A stretch of DNA of 64,000 nt, taken from JAEUIE01 sp046350055 (GTDB lineage: Bacteria; Planctomycetota; Planctomycetia; Gemmatales; HRBIN36). The translations under genes were made by a program, and so were the position numbers. Positions 8,177 to 15,785 of this stretch are shown piece by piece (position 1 is the stretch's first letter; each line of letters begins with the position of its first letter). Where the stretch lies: the NCBI GenBank assembly GCA_046350055.1, contig JAXMBC010000001.1, positions 5,394,001 to 5,458,000 on the forward strand, given 5' to 3'. The notes under the pieces were generated by a model, which saw only the letters and a program-made list of their open reading frames with translations, ran no database searches and had not been told where the DNA came from.

Positions 8177-9646
8177 CTATTCAGGATGATTCTTCTGGAA
8201 CTGAGCAGCCATCTCCGTGGAAATCCGTTTAAGCACATCGGCAGTCATCAGGCTACCGTGATCCTTGCCCGGTACGATAACGACCACTGCATCTGAACCC
8301 AGCTTCGCCAGGCTTTCCTTCAGGAGCTTGGTGGCTCCTTCCAGGTAGAAGGTATCCTTATCGCCCATGAAAACGTGAATCTTGCCCTTCAACTTGGGGC
8401 CCAGCGTGGCCCAGTTGCGTTCGAGTTGCAGACGGATGTCGTACTTTTCCCAGTAACGGGCCGTCTCCTGGTCGATGACACCGGTTTCGCGATTCCAAAG
8501 CTGGCGGGGCTGACCATTACCATCTTTGGGACTGAACACGGCTTCAAACGAGAAGAGCTGCCCGCCCCGGCCCATCACCACTTCCATGTCAGAGAATGGT
8601 TTGTAGTAAATCATCGGCGTATCGCCCCGACGGGCCAGCGGACGCTTGGCACCACTCGCATCCGTAAACATATTCGCTGACGGATCGTAGATATTGATCC
8701 GCTGGAAGTCGCGGAAGTCGACAGGATCAGGCGCGGTAGACCAGGTGCCTCCGAAGAAATCGGGATATGTCACCTGCAGCCACAGACTGCTCCAGCCGCC
8801 GGAAGAATGTCCCGTGAGGAAGCGGGCTGTCGGCTGGCCGATGCCACGGAACTGCTTTTCAATGGCGGGAATCAACTCTTCAATCAATGCCTGACCATAC
8901 GGGCCGTTGTTGACTGAGTCGGCAAAGACATGGTGCCCGGTACGGCAATCCGGATCGAGCACGACGTACAACATTTCCACTGGCATGTTGGGGGTCCAGG
9001 GATCACGCCCGACAGAACGATGGTTGCCTCCGAAGCCGGGAATCTCATAGATGACCGGGTACTTTTTGTCACTGGTCGCATAGCTCTTGGGCAGCTTCAC
9101 GCCGGCCCGCATCTTGATCGGTTTGCCATGAAACTGACTGAGCAACTTGCTTTCAATCTCGATGAAACGAGTCCGCTCACTATCCTTGGGTGGATTCTCT
9201 TTGACAACTTGATCGATATGCAAAGCCAGCTTGAAGAACTGCTGTCCGTTGAGCGTGGCCTTCACCGGCTTGCTGTAAGCATTACCCGGTGCTGAACCAA
9301 TGCGATGGCTGTTGGCAGTATCCAGATCCATGACAGCCTGCACGGTATATTCCTTCGCAGGCAGTTGCTCCAGTTTGCCTGGATAACCGATGGCTTCGGA
9401 ACCTACGACAATCGTTTCCCCCGGTTTCCAGTCCTTGACATCCTTGGCAAAGAAGGGGCTGGGATTGAACCAGTTGGGGCCGTTGCGTGGCTCACCACCG
9501 CTGCCCAGCATGATGAGCACTCTTCCCGTAAAGGGCTTATCGCTCACTTCGGGGGAGAAGGTGAGCTGAAACCCGGCCCGGGTATCCTGCCCGACTGCTT
9601 GCCCCATCAGCAGCAGGCCTATCGCCAGAGTCCATACGTGTTTCAT
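8177..9646 (-). CDS. Exported esterase-like alpha/beta hydrolase
   Basis: 489 aa with an N-terminal signal peptide (cleavage likely after MGQAVGQ). The hydrolase core has the nucleophile elbow RFLTGHSSGGWSS and a late catalytic His in GKDHGSLM. The first ~190 residues form an additional beta-rich region before the esterase-D-like domain beginning near KKYPVIYEIPGFGGN. It probably acts in the periplasm on an ester substrate that cannot be predicted. It is preceded on the same strand by hisC, 22 bp away. Confidence 0.8.
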   Translation of the reverse strand: MKHVWTLAIGLLLMGQAVGQDTRAGFQLTFSPEVSDKPFTGRVLIMLGSGGEPRNGPNWFNPSPFFAKDVKDWKPGETIVVGSEAIGYPGKLEQLPAKEYTVQAVMDLDTANSHRIGSAPGNAYSKPVKATLNGQQFFKLALHIDQVVKENPPKDSERTRFIEIESKLLSQFHGKPIKMRAGVKLPKSYATSDKKYPVIYEIPGFGGNHRSVGRDPWTPNMPVEMLYVVLDPDCRTGHHVFADSVNNGPYGQALIEELIPAIEKQFRGIGQPTARFLTGHSSGGWSSLWLQVTYPDFFGGTWSTAPDPVDFRDFQRINIYDPSANMFTDASGAKRPLARRGDTPMIYYKPFSDMEVVMGRGGQLFSFEAVFSPKDGNGQPRQLWNRETGVIDQETARYWEKYDIRLQLERNWATLGPKLKGKIHVFMGDKDTFYLEGATKLLKESLAKLGSDAVVVIVPGKDHGSLMTADVLKRISTEMAAQFQKNHPE

Positions 9647-9667
9647 GGTCTTTCCCGTGAGTGAGTG

Positions 9668-10723
9668 CTAGAGAATCGTTCGCAGCACCGCCAGCAACCG
9701 GTCAATCTCTGCATCGGTGCCCACGCTGATGCGCAGGCCGGTGCCGAATTGAGGATAATGGAAGTAGCGAATGAGGATGTTATCCGTCTTCAGTTGTTCG
9801 TAGATCGCTTTCTCGGATTTCGCTGCATGCTGACACCAGACAAAGTTGGCCTGGCTGGGGATGACCTTGAAGCCGAGCTTCACCAGTTCCTTTTCCAGTC
9901 TGGCTCGCGTCGAGAGTATCTTCGCCCGCGTCTCCGCCAGATAGGCCTGGTCGCTGATGGCAGCCGTTGCAGCAGCCAGGGCCAGTACATCGCAGTTGTA
10001 GGAATCCTTCACCTTGTACAACTGCTCAGCCACACTGGGGTGGGCAACAGCGAACCCGAAGCGGATACCGGCCAGGGAATATGCCTTGCTGAAAGTCCGA
10101 CTGACCAGGAGATGCGGATGATTTGCAACCAGTGACACGCCATGGTCACTCGCGAACTCGGCGTAGGCTTCGTCCAGCAGCAAAGGAGTGGGCCACTCAG
10201 CCAGCAGCTTCGGCTGAATGAACGTGCCGGTGGGAGAATTAGGGTTGGGAATCAGGGTCAGGTGGCCGATGCCTGCGAGTTTGCGGGAGTCGAGCGACCA
10301 GTCCTTTTCGAAAGGAAGTTCGTGAAACCGAGCTCCCTGAATCTGGGCCAGTGTCTGGTACAGGATGTAACTGGGTGTAGGAGCGACGATCACGCCACCT
10401 TCCGGCACCATGGCACGGACCACCATCGAAAGAATCTCATCGGAGCCATTACCGATGACGATGCATTCCGGTGAGACACCCAGCACTTCGCCGGCAGTCC
10501 TTCGAAATTGCCAGCCCAGCGGATCGGGGTATTTCCGCAGTCGATCCCCGGTCAAGACTGACTGGATCGCTTCGAATACCTTCGGAGAGGGCGGATAGGG
10601 ATTCTCATTGGTATTGAGCTTGATGACCTGCTGCTGCCCCTGAGGCTGTTCCCCGGGTTGATAGCCTTGCATGGCTCGGATAGCGGGACGAATAAACTCA
10701 GGTGCTGTCGAAGGCATGTTCAA
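9668..10723 (-). CDS. hisC: Histidinol-phosphate aminotransferase
   Basis: 351 aa, fold-type I PLP aminotransferase. Features: KLNTNENPYPPSP at the N terminus, GNGSDEILSM, the LLDEAYAEFA segment with the PLP-contacting Asp, and SRTFSKAYSLAGIRFGF with the Schiff-base Lys. It transfers an amino group to imidazole-acetol phosphate in histidine biosynthesis; some homologues also act on aromatic amino acids. It is isolated from other his genes here. It lies between a zinc-ribbon protein upstream and an esterase downstream on the same strand. Confidence 0.93.
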   Translation of the reverse strand: MNMPSTAPEFIRPAIRAMQGYQPGEQPQGQQQVIKLNTNENPYPPSPKVFEAIQSVLTGDRLRKYPDPLGWQFRRTAGEVLGVSPECIVIGNGSDEILSMVVRAMVPEGGVIVAPTPSYILYQTLAQIQGARFHELPFEKDWSLDSRKLAGIGHLTLIPNPNSPTGTFIQPKLLAEWPTPLLLDEAYAEFASDHGVSLVANHPHLLVSRTFSKAYSLAGIRFGFAVAHPSVAEQLYKVKDSYNCDVLALAAATAAISDQAYLAETRAKILSTRARLEKELVKLGFKVIPSQANFVWCQHAAKSEKAIYEQLKTDNILIRYFHYPQFGTGLRISVGTDAEIDRLLAVLRTIL

Positions 10724-10761
10724 GGGAATCCCGGTTACACATTCATCATGATATGCAAGAA

Positions 10762-11277
10762 CTATTGGGGGATGAGCTTGTTTGCATCCTGGAGCGTTTT
10801 CAGCAGGTCTTTCAGGTTGCCACCCATTCCTCCGACCGCGGGACTACCTTGACTGGCAATCAGGGAATAGATGGTCAACAACAGAGAAAGAGCGAAGATC
10901 CCCACCAGAATTCCATTGACCATCAGCGCAGTCCGGGTCACTTCGTTGGGAGCACCTTGCAGACGCCCCGGCAGGACCAGGAGCAAGCCACGCCACGCCA
11001 GAAAGAGGGCAGCGGTTTCCATGGCCATAGCCAGCACCACACTGGCCAGCATCCCAGTTTGATTTCCACGGTAGATTAACAAGAGCAGTGACAATCCTGC
11101 CAGGTACAGGCTCAGCCAGCCATGGTGCTGCTCGGCGCCATCGCTCTTCTCCTTCTTCTTTTTTCCAGCTTCCACGATGAACACATGCCCACACTCGCCA
11201 CACTTGGCTTTTTTACCAAGACGCTCATCATCCACATCAAAGCCTGCAGCACATTCGGGACAGGTGGTCTTGATCAT
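10762..11277 (-). CDS. Zinc-ribbon membrane protein (MJ0042 type)
   Basis: 171 aa. The N terminus is a four-Cys ribbon, CPECAAGFDV...KAKCGECGHVF, followed by a Lys-rich linker and four hydrophobic segments (about residues 52-70, 74-95, 118-142 and a weaker one). The Cys pattern matches the MJ0042 zinc finger common in planctomycete membrane proteins. Its ATG overlaps the pdxH stop by four bases, so the two are translationally coupled. No specific role is known. Confidence 0.75.
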   Translation of the reverse strand: MIKTTCPECAAGFDVDDERLGKKAKCGECGHVFIVEAGKKKKEKSDGAEQHHGWLSLYLAGLSLLLLIYRGNQTGMLASVVLAMAMETAALFLAWRGLLLVLPGRLQGAPNEVTRTALMVNGILVGIFALSLLLTIYSLIASQGSPAVGGMGGNLKDLLKTLQDANKLIPQ

Positions 11278-11915
11278 GGGCAGAGCCTTTCAATGATCCA
11301 CTGACCGGACGCGCGACGGTAGCGTAAACGATCATGCAACCGGCTGGGTCGCCCCTGCCAGAATTCCAGGCTGTTCGGGATCAGTTCGTAGCCACCCCAG
11401 TGTTCCGGACGGGGGACAGGCTTGCCTTCCAGTTCCTGTTCCAGTCGTTGCATGGCCTGTTCCAGGGTGGCACGGTCAGCAACGATTTCGCTCTGTTCCG
11501 AGGCACGAGCAGAGAGCTGGCTCAGTCGGGGGCGCTGACTGAAATAGCGATCCGAGACCTCGTCTGTAGTCCTGGAGATGGTCCCTTCCACACGGACCTG
11601 CCGTTCCATCTCGGCCCAGTAGAAGAGGAGAGCTCCTTTTTGATTACCAGCGATCTCCATCCCTTTGCGACTGTGGTAGTTGGTGAAGAATTGAAACCCG
11701 GTGGCGGTCACATGTCGCAGCAGAACGATGCGTGCCGACGGTTGCCCGTCCGCAGATACCGTTGCCAGGGTCATGGCATACGGCTCCGGGAGCTTTTCCT
11801 TCAAGGCTTCGCTCAGCCAATGTTTGAACTGCTCAATGGGGTTCGCATGCAATTCCGACTCGGCCAGGCCGCTTCGGCAATACTCCAACCGGAAGTGTGA
11901 CAGGTCAGCCGCCAT
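11274..11915 (-). CDS. pdxH: Pyridoxamine 5'-phosphate oxidase
   Basis: 213 aa, normal length. Clear FMN and substrate motifs: PYAMTLATVSADGQPSARIVLL, FFTNYHSRKG, FYWAEMERQVRVEG, and the C-terminal EFWQGRPSRLHDRLRY with the family signature. It oxidises pyridoxamine or pyridoxine 5'-phosphate to pyridoxal phosphate. It is divergent from the sua5 gene, with 77 bp between starts, and coupled to the zinc-ribbon gene downstream. PLP supply next to a PLP enzyme (hisC) may be a coincidence. Confidence 0.96.
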   Translation of the reverse strand: MAADLSHFRLEYCRSGLAESELHANPIEQFKHWLSEALKEKLPEPYAMTLATVSADGQPSARIVLLRHVTATGFQFFTNYHSRKGMEIAGNQKGALLFYWAEMERQVRVEGTISRTTDEVSDRYFSQRPRLSQLSARASEQSEIVADRATLEQAMQRLEQELEGKPVPRPEHWGGYELIPNSLEFWQGRPSRLHDRLRYRRASGQWIIERLCP

Positions 11916-11992
11916 GATGATCCTCCACTGCTATGATAGGCAGAAGCAGGCGGGAACGCTGCCTCTGCCTGCCCAGTTCCTAGAATGCATCC

Positions 11993-13021
11993 ATGCAGAC
12001 ACGTGTTATCACTGTTCAAGCCGATGCCATCGATCCAGAAGCCATTCGCCAGGCTGCGGATATCCTGCGGCGTGGCGGCCTGGTCGCCTTCCCCACGGAA
12101 ACGGTGTACGGCATTGGTGCCAACGCGCTGGATGCCGAAGCTGCCCAGGCAATTTTTAACGCCAAGGGTCGACCTGCCAAGAACCCGTTGATCGTTCACA
12201 TCGCCAATGTCGAGGCAGCTCAGAAGATCGCCAGTCACTGGCCTGCGGAAGCACAGAAGCTGGCGGAACGCTTTTGGCCCGGCCCTCTCACCCTGGTTGT
12301 ACCCAAGAAACCCTGTGTGCCCGCCACGGTAACTGCCGGCGGGCCGACGGTCGCGTTGCGTGTACCAGCCCACCCCGTGGCCCAGGCCCTGTTGAATGCG
12401 GTCGACTTTCCCATTGCTGCCCCCAGTGCGAATCGGTCCAGCCGTCTTTCACCGACGGAAGCATCGCACGTGCTGCGGGATTTGACCGGCATCGTTCCGC
12501 TGGTTATCGATGCTGGCCCGACCACCAAAGGACTGGAATCGACGGTGATCGACCTTTCGGTTGCCACGCCGCGTCTGCTGCGTCCCGGCATGATCAGTCC
12601 GGAAGCCATTGAAGAGGTACTGCATCTGAAACTGGAAAGGCTGCCCAAGCTGAAATCCAGCGACGACGGCCCCATGCTCTCGCCGGGAATGATCGAGAAG
12701 CACTATTCCCCCTACACGCCTCTCGAACTGACGGAGAGCAATGAGATCGGCAGGCATCGGGTGGAAGAACTGGTGCGGGGTGGTGGTCAGCGCGTGGGCT
12801 GGGTTCCCCTGGGTAACCGCGAGGCCTTTGCTCCCTCCGCCAAGGTAATTGTCATGCCGCTGCCACTGGACCCGAATATCTACGCACTGAAGTTTTACGC
12901 CACACTGCACATTCTGGACCTGCTGCAGCCGACCCGCATCATCGTCACCCTGCCCCCGGATGAGCCAGCCTGGCTGGCTGTCCGCGACCGTTTACTCCGG
13001 GCCAGTTCCACCGGCTCCTAG
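11993..13021 (+). CDS. Threonylcarbamoyl-AMP synthase, two-domain Sua5 type
   Basis: 342 aa. The N-terminal YrdC domain has GGLVAFPTETVYGIGANALD, KGRPAKNPLIVHI, and the FWPGPLTLVV and FPIAAPSANRSSRLSPT segments. It is followed by the linker SPGMIEKHYSPYTPLEL and a ~110-residue C-terminal Sua5 domain. The enzyme makes the threonylcarbamoyl-AMP used for t6A modification of tRNAs at position 37. The length (~340 aa) distinguishes it from single-domain TsaC. Confidence 0.94.
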   Translation: MQTRVITVQADAIDPEAIRQAADILRRGGLVAFPTETVYGIGANALDAEAAQAIFNAKGRPAKNPLIVHIANVEAAQKIASHWPAEAQKLAERFWPGPLTLVVPKKPCVPATVTAGGPTVALRVPAHPVAQALLNAVDFPIAAPSANRSSRLSPTEASHVLRDLTGIVPLVIDAGPTTKGLESTVIDLSVATPRLLRPGMISPEAIEEVLHLKLERLPKLKSSDDGPMLSPGMIEKHYSPYTPLELTESNEIGRHRVEELVRGGGQRVGWVPLGNREAFAPSAKVIVMPLPLDPNIYALKFYATLHILDLLQPTRIIVTLPPDEPAWLAVRDRLLRASSTGS

Positions 13022-13190
13022 TGCATTTCCCGACTGCATTGCACACGGAAAGATATTCCCCGACTCGTGATTTTCTTGCTTGCTTTTCATTGAATCTTTG
13101 TGTAATCAAAGGTTGTGGCGTACTGAACACGCCAGTTATCTTTTACCTCTTACCTCGTCAACGAGGTCCCTTCACCAGGAGCGACAGAAG

Positions 13191-13298
13191 ATGCAGTGGA
13201 TTCAGGAAAACTTTTGGGTCTATATGGGCATCCTATTGCTGGTGCTAGTTGGCCTTGTTGCCGTACTCTTCGTGGTACGCAAGAACCAGGATAACTAG
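13191..13298 (+). CDS. 35-residue single-pass membrane microprotein
   Basis: The ATG at 13191 is preceded by AGGAG ten bases upstream. The product begins MQWIQENFWVYMG, has one hydrophobic helix rich in Leu and Val, and ends with the basic/polar tail RKNQDN. A longer in-frame reading from 13080 has no such ribosome binding site. A perfect 32-bp palindrome 26 bp downstream closes the unit. Function unknown; small single-helix proteins often associate with larger membrane complexes. Confidence 0.55.
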   Translation: MQWIQENFWVYMGILLLVLVGLVAVLFVVRKNQDN

Positions 13299-13323
13299 AC
13301 CGGACAGGTTGAACCTATTCACG

Positions 13324-13355
13324 AAACAACCCACTGGCATGCCAGTGGGTTGTTT
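13324..13355. terminator. Bidirectional terminator-like palindrome
   Basis: A perfect 32-bp palindrome beginning AAACAACCCACTGGCA, whose right arm ends in TTTGCGTT-like sequence. It sits between the convergent microprotein gene (ends 13298) and the glycine-rich exported protein gene (ends 13375). The arms are A- and T-flanked, suiting termination in both directions. Confidence 0.8.
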
Positions 13356-13374
13356 GCGTTATCTCTGAGAGTGA

Positions 13375-13962
13375 TTACTTGCTCGAACCGGTCAGGGGCT
13401 GATGCGTCCATGAGTGTGACCAGTCGGGTGTGCCACCGAAGCCAAAGCCCTTGGGCACCATACCGCTGAAGCCTCCACCAGTCATACCCGCACCCATGGG
13501 ATTGCGGAGCTGATCACCAAAACCAACACCGCCCTGATTGGGCGAGAAGCCGAAGACGCCACCGAGAATGGTACCGCCACCGTTCTGGCCGATCTGGTTA
13601 CCGGAATTACCCTGGAAACCACCACTTCCAGCAGCTTGTACGCCTGATACACCGTTATTGCCTGCTGCTCCACCGGCACCGGCAGCTGCTGCACCACCAG
13701 CCTGACCACTGGTGCTGCCTTGCTCCACTGCATCGCCCAGGACCTTAGGATAGCCGTTCTTGGGATAGAAATCGGTCGATTCCAGACCTACCTGGCTTGC
13801 TGCAGGACGGGTACGGGAATTCGGCACACCAGGAGGCGTGATGGGACTACCGGGAAGGAACACACGTCCACCGGGAAATTGACGATTGGGTTGTGCCTGT
13901 GCCAGCTCGGGCATCGCCAGCACACAGAGGCAACCTAGCACCAGGAATCGTATAGCTTTCAT
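13375..13962 (-). CDS. Glycine-rich exported protein, copy 1 of a tandem pair
   Basis: 195 aa from the ATG at 13962; an earlier in-frame ATG (13974) would add four residues. A signal peptide ends at about AQAQ. The mature N terminus contains PNRQFPGGRVFLPGSPITPP, then NSRTRPAAS and STDFYPKNGYPKVLGDAVEQ, shared almost exactly with the next gene. The second half is a low-complexity Gly/Ala/Asn-rich tail ending in a KGFGFGGTPDWSHSW segment. Likely secreted or surface-bound; function unknown. Confidence 0.65.
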   Translation of the reverse strand: MKAIRFLVLGCLCVLAMPELAQAQPNRQFPGGRVFLPGSPITPPGVPNSRTRPAASQVGLESTDFYPKNGYPKVLGDAVEQGSTSGQAGGAAAAGAGGAAGNNGVSGVQAAGSGGFQGNSGNQIGQNGGGTILGGVFGFSPNQGGVGFGDQLRNPMGAGMTGGGFSGMVPKGFGFGGTPDWSHSWTHQPLTGSSK

Positions 13963-14009
13963 GATCGACCTCATCTCGCTGTCAGTTGTATTTGAGTGGT
14001 ATAAAAGGG

Positions 14010-14543
14010 TTATCGGGCACTGCCACCATGCAAGGGGGCAAGTACGGAATCAGTCCATGTTGGCGTACCACCAAAGCCAAAGCCTTTGGGTACCATGCCG
14101 CTAAAACCACCACCTGTGAAGCCATTGCGATTAGGAAGAAGACCCACGACACCGCCGCCACCACCTCCCACGCCGCCACCACCACCAATGCCACCACTTA
14201 CACCACCAGAAATGCCACCACCACTTACACCACCAGCTACACCTCCGGCAACTCCACCAGCAGCTCCTGCTGCTGCAGCACCGCCGGCTTGTCCCGAAGT
14301 GCTGCCCTGCTCCACAGCATCACCCAATACTTTGGGATAGCCGTTCTTGGGATAGAAATCCGTTGATTCACGGCCTACAGCGCTTGCTGCAGGGCGGGTG
14401 CGGGAATTGGGCACCGTCGGAGGCGTGATCGGGCTGCCTGGAAGGAAGACACGACCACCAGGAAACTGACGATTCGGCTGTGCAGCAACACTGCCTGTTA
14501 CAATCAACGTTGCCACTATGGCTACAGCCCAGGAAATGCGCAT
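14010..14543 (-). CDS. Glycine-rich exported protein, copy 2 of a tandem pair
   Basis: 177 aa with its own signal peptide (cleavage near GSVAAQ). The ~65 residues after the signal are nearly identical to copy 1, while the Gly-rich region has diverged into GGVAGGVAGGVSGGG-type repeats. The C-terminal GGGFSGMVPKGFGFGGTP matches copy 1 again. The conserved ends with a variable middle suggest tandem duplication followed by repeat expansion and contraction. Confidence 0.65.
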   Translation of the reverse strand: MRISWAVAIVATLIVTGSVAAQPNRQFPGGRVFLPGSPITPPTVPNSRTRPAASAVGRESTDFYPKNGYPKVLGDAVEQGSTSGQAGGAAAAGAAGGVAGGVAGGVSGGGISGGVSGGIGGGGGVGGGGGGVVGLLPNRNGFTGGGFSGMVPKGFGFGGTPTWTDSVLAPLHGGSAR

Positions 14544-14729
14544 AATGCCAAACCTTCACAGTGTTCGTCGTGGTGAAAGCGTCGTGCTACAGTTCGAAAA
14601 CGGAATACGTCCATGCCTAATCAGATTGTGAACGCCTGAGAGAACCCCGTCAAGCAAACTTTAACCAGCTTACCCCATTTTGATGGCCCGGGAGCTAGGC
14701 CAAACGATACGACTATACCCTGAGCCGTT

Positions 14730-15026
14730 TTAAGCAGCAGCTGCTACCAGTTCCGGCGATTCTGCCAGCTTCACCACAGCAAACCGCTGTCCTGCAGAAT
14801 CATAGAAGAGAATCCTGTTTTCCCGGGCTGCCCAGATGGCCTGAGATCGCATCAAGCGAGGCCCTTCGATTCTCATAATCAGGCCGGTGATCTCGTTGCC
14901 CTGACGCATGACACTTCGTCGCTTCTTTACCTGCTCACTATCCAGCCGCTCATGCTCGCACAATTGCTGCGACATGAACTGTTCCAGTTCCAATACCGAT
15001 GTAGTGGAGTAGACAGCAGGAGGCAT
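14730..15026 (-). CDS. Small hypothetical protein
   Basis: 98 aa, predicted soluble with mixed charge. It begins MPPAVYSTTSVLELEQFM and ends in an Ala stretch; the middle (EITGLIMRIEGPRLMRSQAIWAAREN) looks like a small beta-sheet domain. No motif is recognisable. The start at 15026 is preceded on the minus strand by a purine-poor region, so the start is uncertain. A 9-bp inverted repeat lies just upstream (15040-15074). Confidence 0.5.
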   Translation of the reverse strand: MPPAVYSTTSVLELEQFMSQQLCEHERLDSEQVKKRRSVMRQGNEITGLIMRIEGPRLMRSQAIWAARENRILFYDSAGQRFAVVKLAESPELVAAAA

Positions 15027-15039
15027 GGTGACTCGGCAA

Positions 15040-15074
15040 GAGAAGACGTCTCGTATGGCTCATATCGTCTTCTC
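15040..15074. promoter_or_regulatory. Inverted repeat upstream of the 98-residue ORF
   Basis: GAGAAGACG at 15040-15048 and CGTCTTCTC at 15066-15074 form a perfect 9-bp dyad around a 17-nt centre, 14 bp upstream of the minus-strand start at 15026. It could be an operator or an mRNA leader hairpin. No T-run adjoins it. Confidence 0.3.
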
Positions 15075-15174
15075 CTTCGTGCTACCCAAGCCTTGTTAAC
15101 ATCAGTGAAGATTCCCGCGTGCATGGACGCTGAGCAACTCGTGAAGACCCATTCCCTGGAATAATCGTTACAAC

Positions 15175-15645
15175 TTACCCAAGTTGCTTGAGCTGGCGAA
15201 GTGCTTCATACACACCAATGCTCACGGCAGAGGCTACATTCAGACAACGCACCTTACCTGCTGGCATCGGTATCGTGACAGTCTCGACGCGTTGCAGCAG
15301 TGCGTCAGGCAGCCCGGAGGTCTCGCTGCCAAAGACCAGGCAGTCGTGCTGCTGAAAGTTCAGTTGATGGTATCCCATTCTGCTGTGTGCGCTGAACGCA
15401 ATGCAGTGAAGCTGAGGATACTTCAGACGGAATTCATCCCACGAAAGATGCTGTTCCAGGTCGACCGCCGGCCAGTAGTCCAGCCCCGCACGACGGAGCG
15501 CCTTTTCGGTCAACTGAAACCCGAGTTTGCCGATCAGGTGAAGCCTGACGCCTGTAGCGGCGCAGAGTCTGGCAATGGTTCCAACGTTCGGCGCGATCTC
15601 CGGCTCTACCAGTGCTACATGTAAGATCGGTTCTGTCGGGTTCAT
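15175..15645 (-). CDS. trmL: tRNA (cytidine/uridine-34 2'-O)-methyltransferase, SpoU family
   Basis: 156 aa from the ATG at 15645, the normal TrmL size; the longer open frame to 15783 carries no conserved sequence. SPOUT motifs: VEPEIAPNVGTIARLCAATG at the N terminus, LVFGSETSGLPDALL (motif 2 region), and IPMPAGKVRCLNVASAVSIGVYEALRQ (motif 3, trefoil knot). It should methylate the wobble ribose of certain leucine tRNAs. It diverges from ftsK across a 140-bp gap. Confidence 0.92.
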   Translation of the reverse strand: MNPTEPILHVALVEPEIAPNVGTIARLCAATGVRLHLIGKLGFQLTEKALRRAGLDYWPAVDLEQHLSWDEFRLKYPQLHCIAFSAHSRMGYHQLNFQQHDCLVFGSETSGLPDALLQRVETVTIPMPAGKVRCLNVASAVSIGVYEALRQLKQLG

Positions 15646-15739
15646 GGGCAAAGAACTTGAAAGATTCCGTGTGCCTGCTCCCTCATTCTGGCGTCTGCAT
15701 GGTGGAATACAAGAGTGGGATATTCTCCACACTGCTGGA

Positions 15740-15770
15740 CTGTCGCGCGCGCCGCACACGCGCCTGACAG
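15740..15770. promoter_or_regulatory. GC-rich stem-loop upstream of ftsK
   Basis: CTGTC/GACAG outer arms and GCGCG/CGCGC inner arms, with a two-base bulge, form a hairpin 15 bp upstream of the ftsK ATG in the divergent trmL-ftsK gap. It may affect the ftsK leader or be an operator. Seen by eye only. Confidence 0.25.
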
Positions 15771-15785
15771 GGGGACCAACCAAGC

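Noticed and set aside
14140..14290. Short CCACCACC-type repeats that could be taken for a repeat array
   Set aside because: They are codon-level repeats for glycine in the exported protein, without spacer structure, so not a CRISPR.
15646..15783. N-terminal extension of the trmL frame
   Set aside because: The extra 46 codons are not like any TrmL and would overlap the ftsK leader; the ATG at 15645 gives the normal length.
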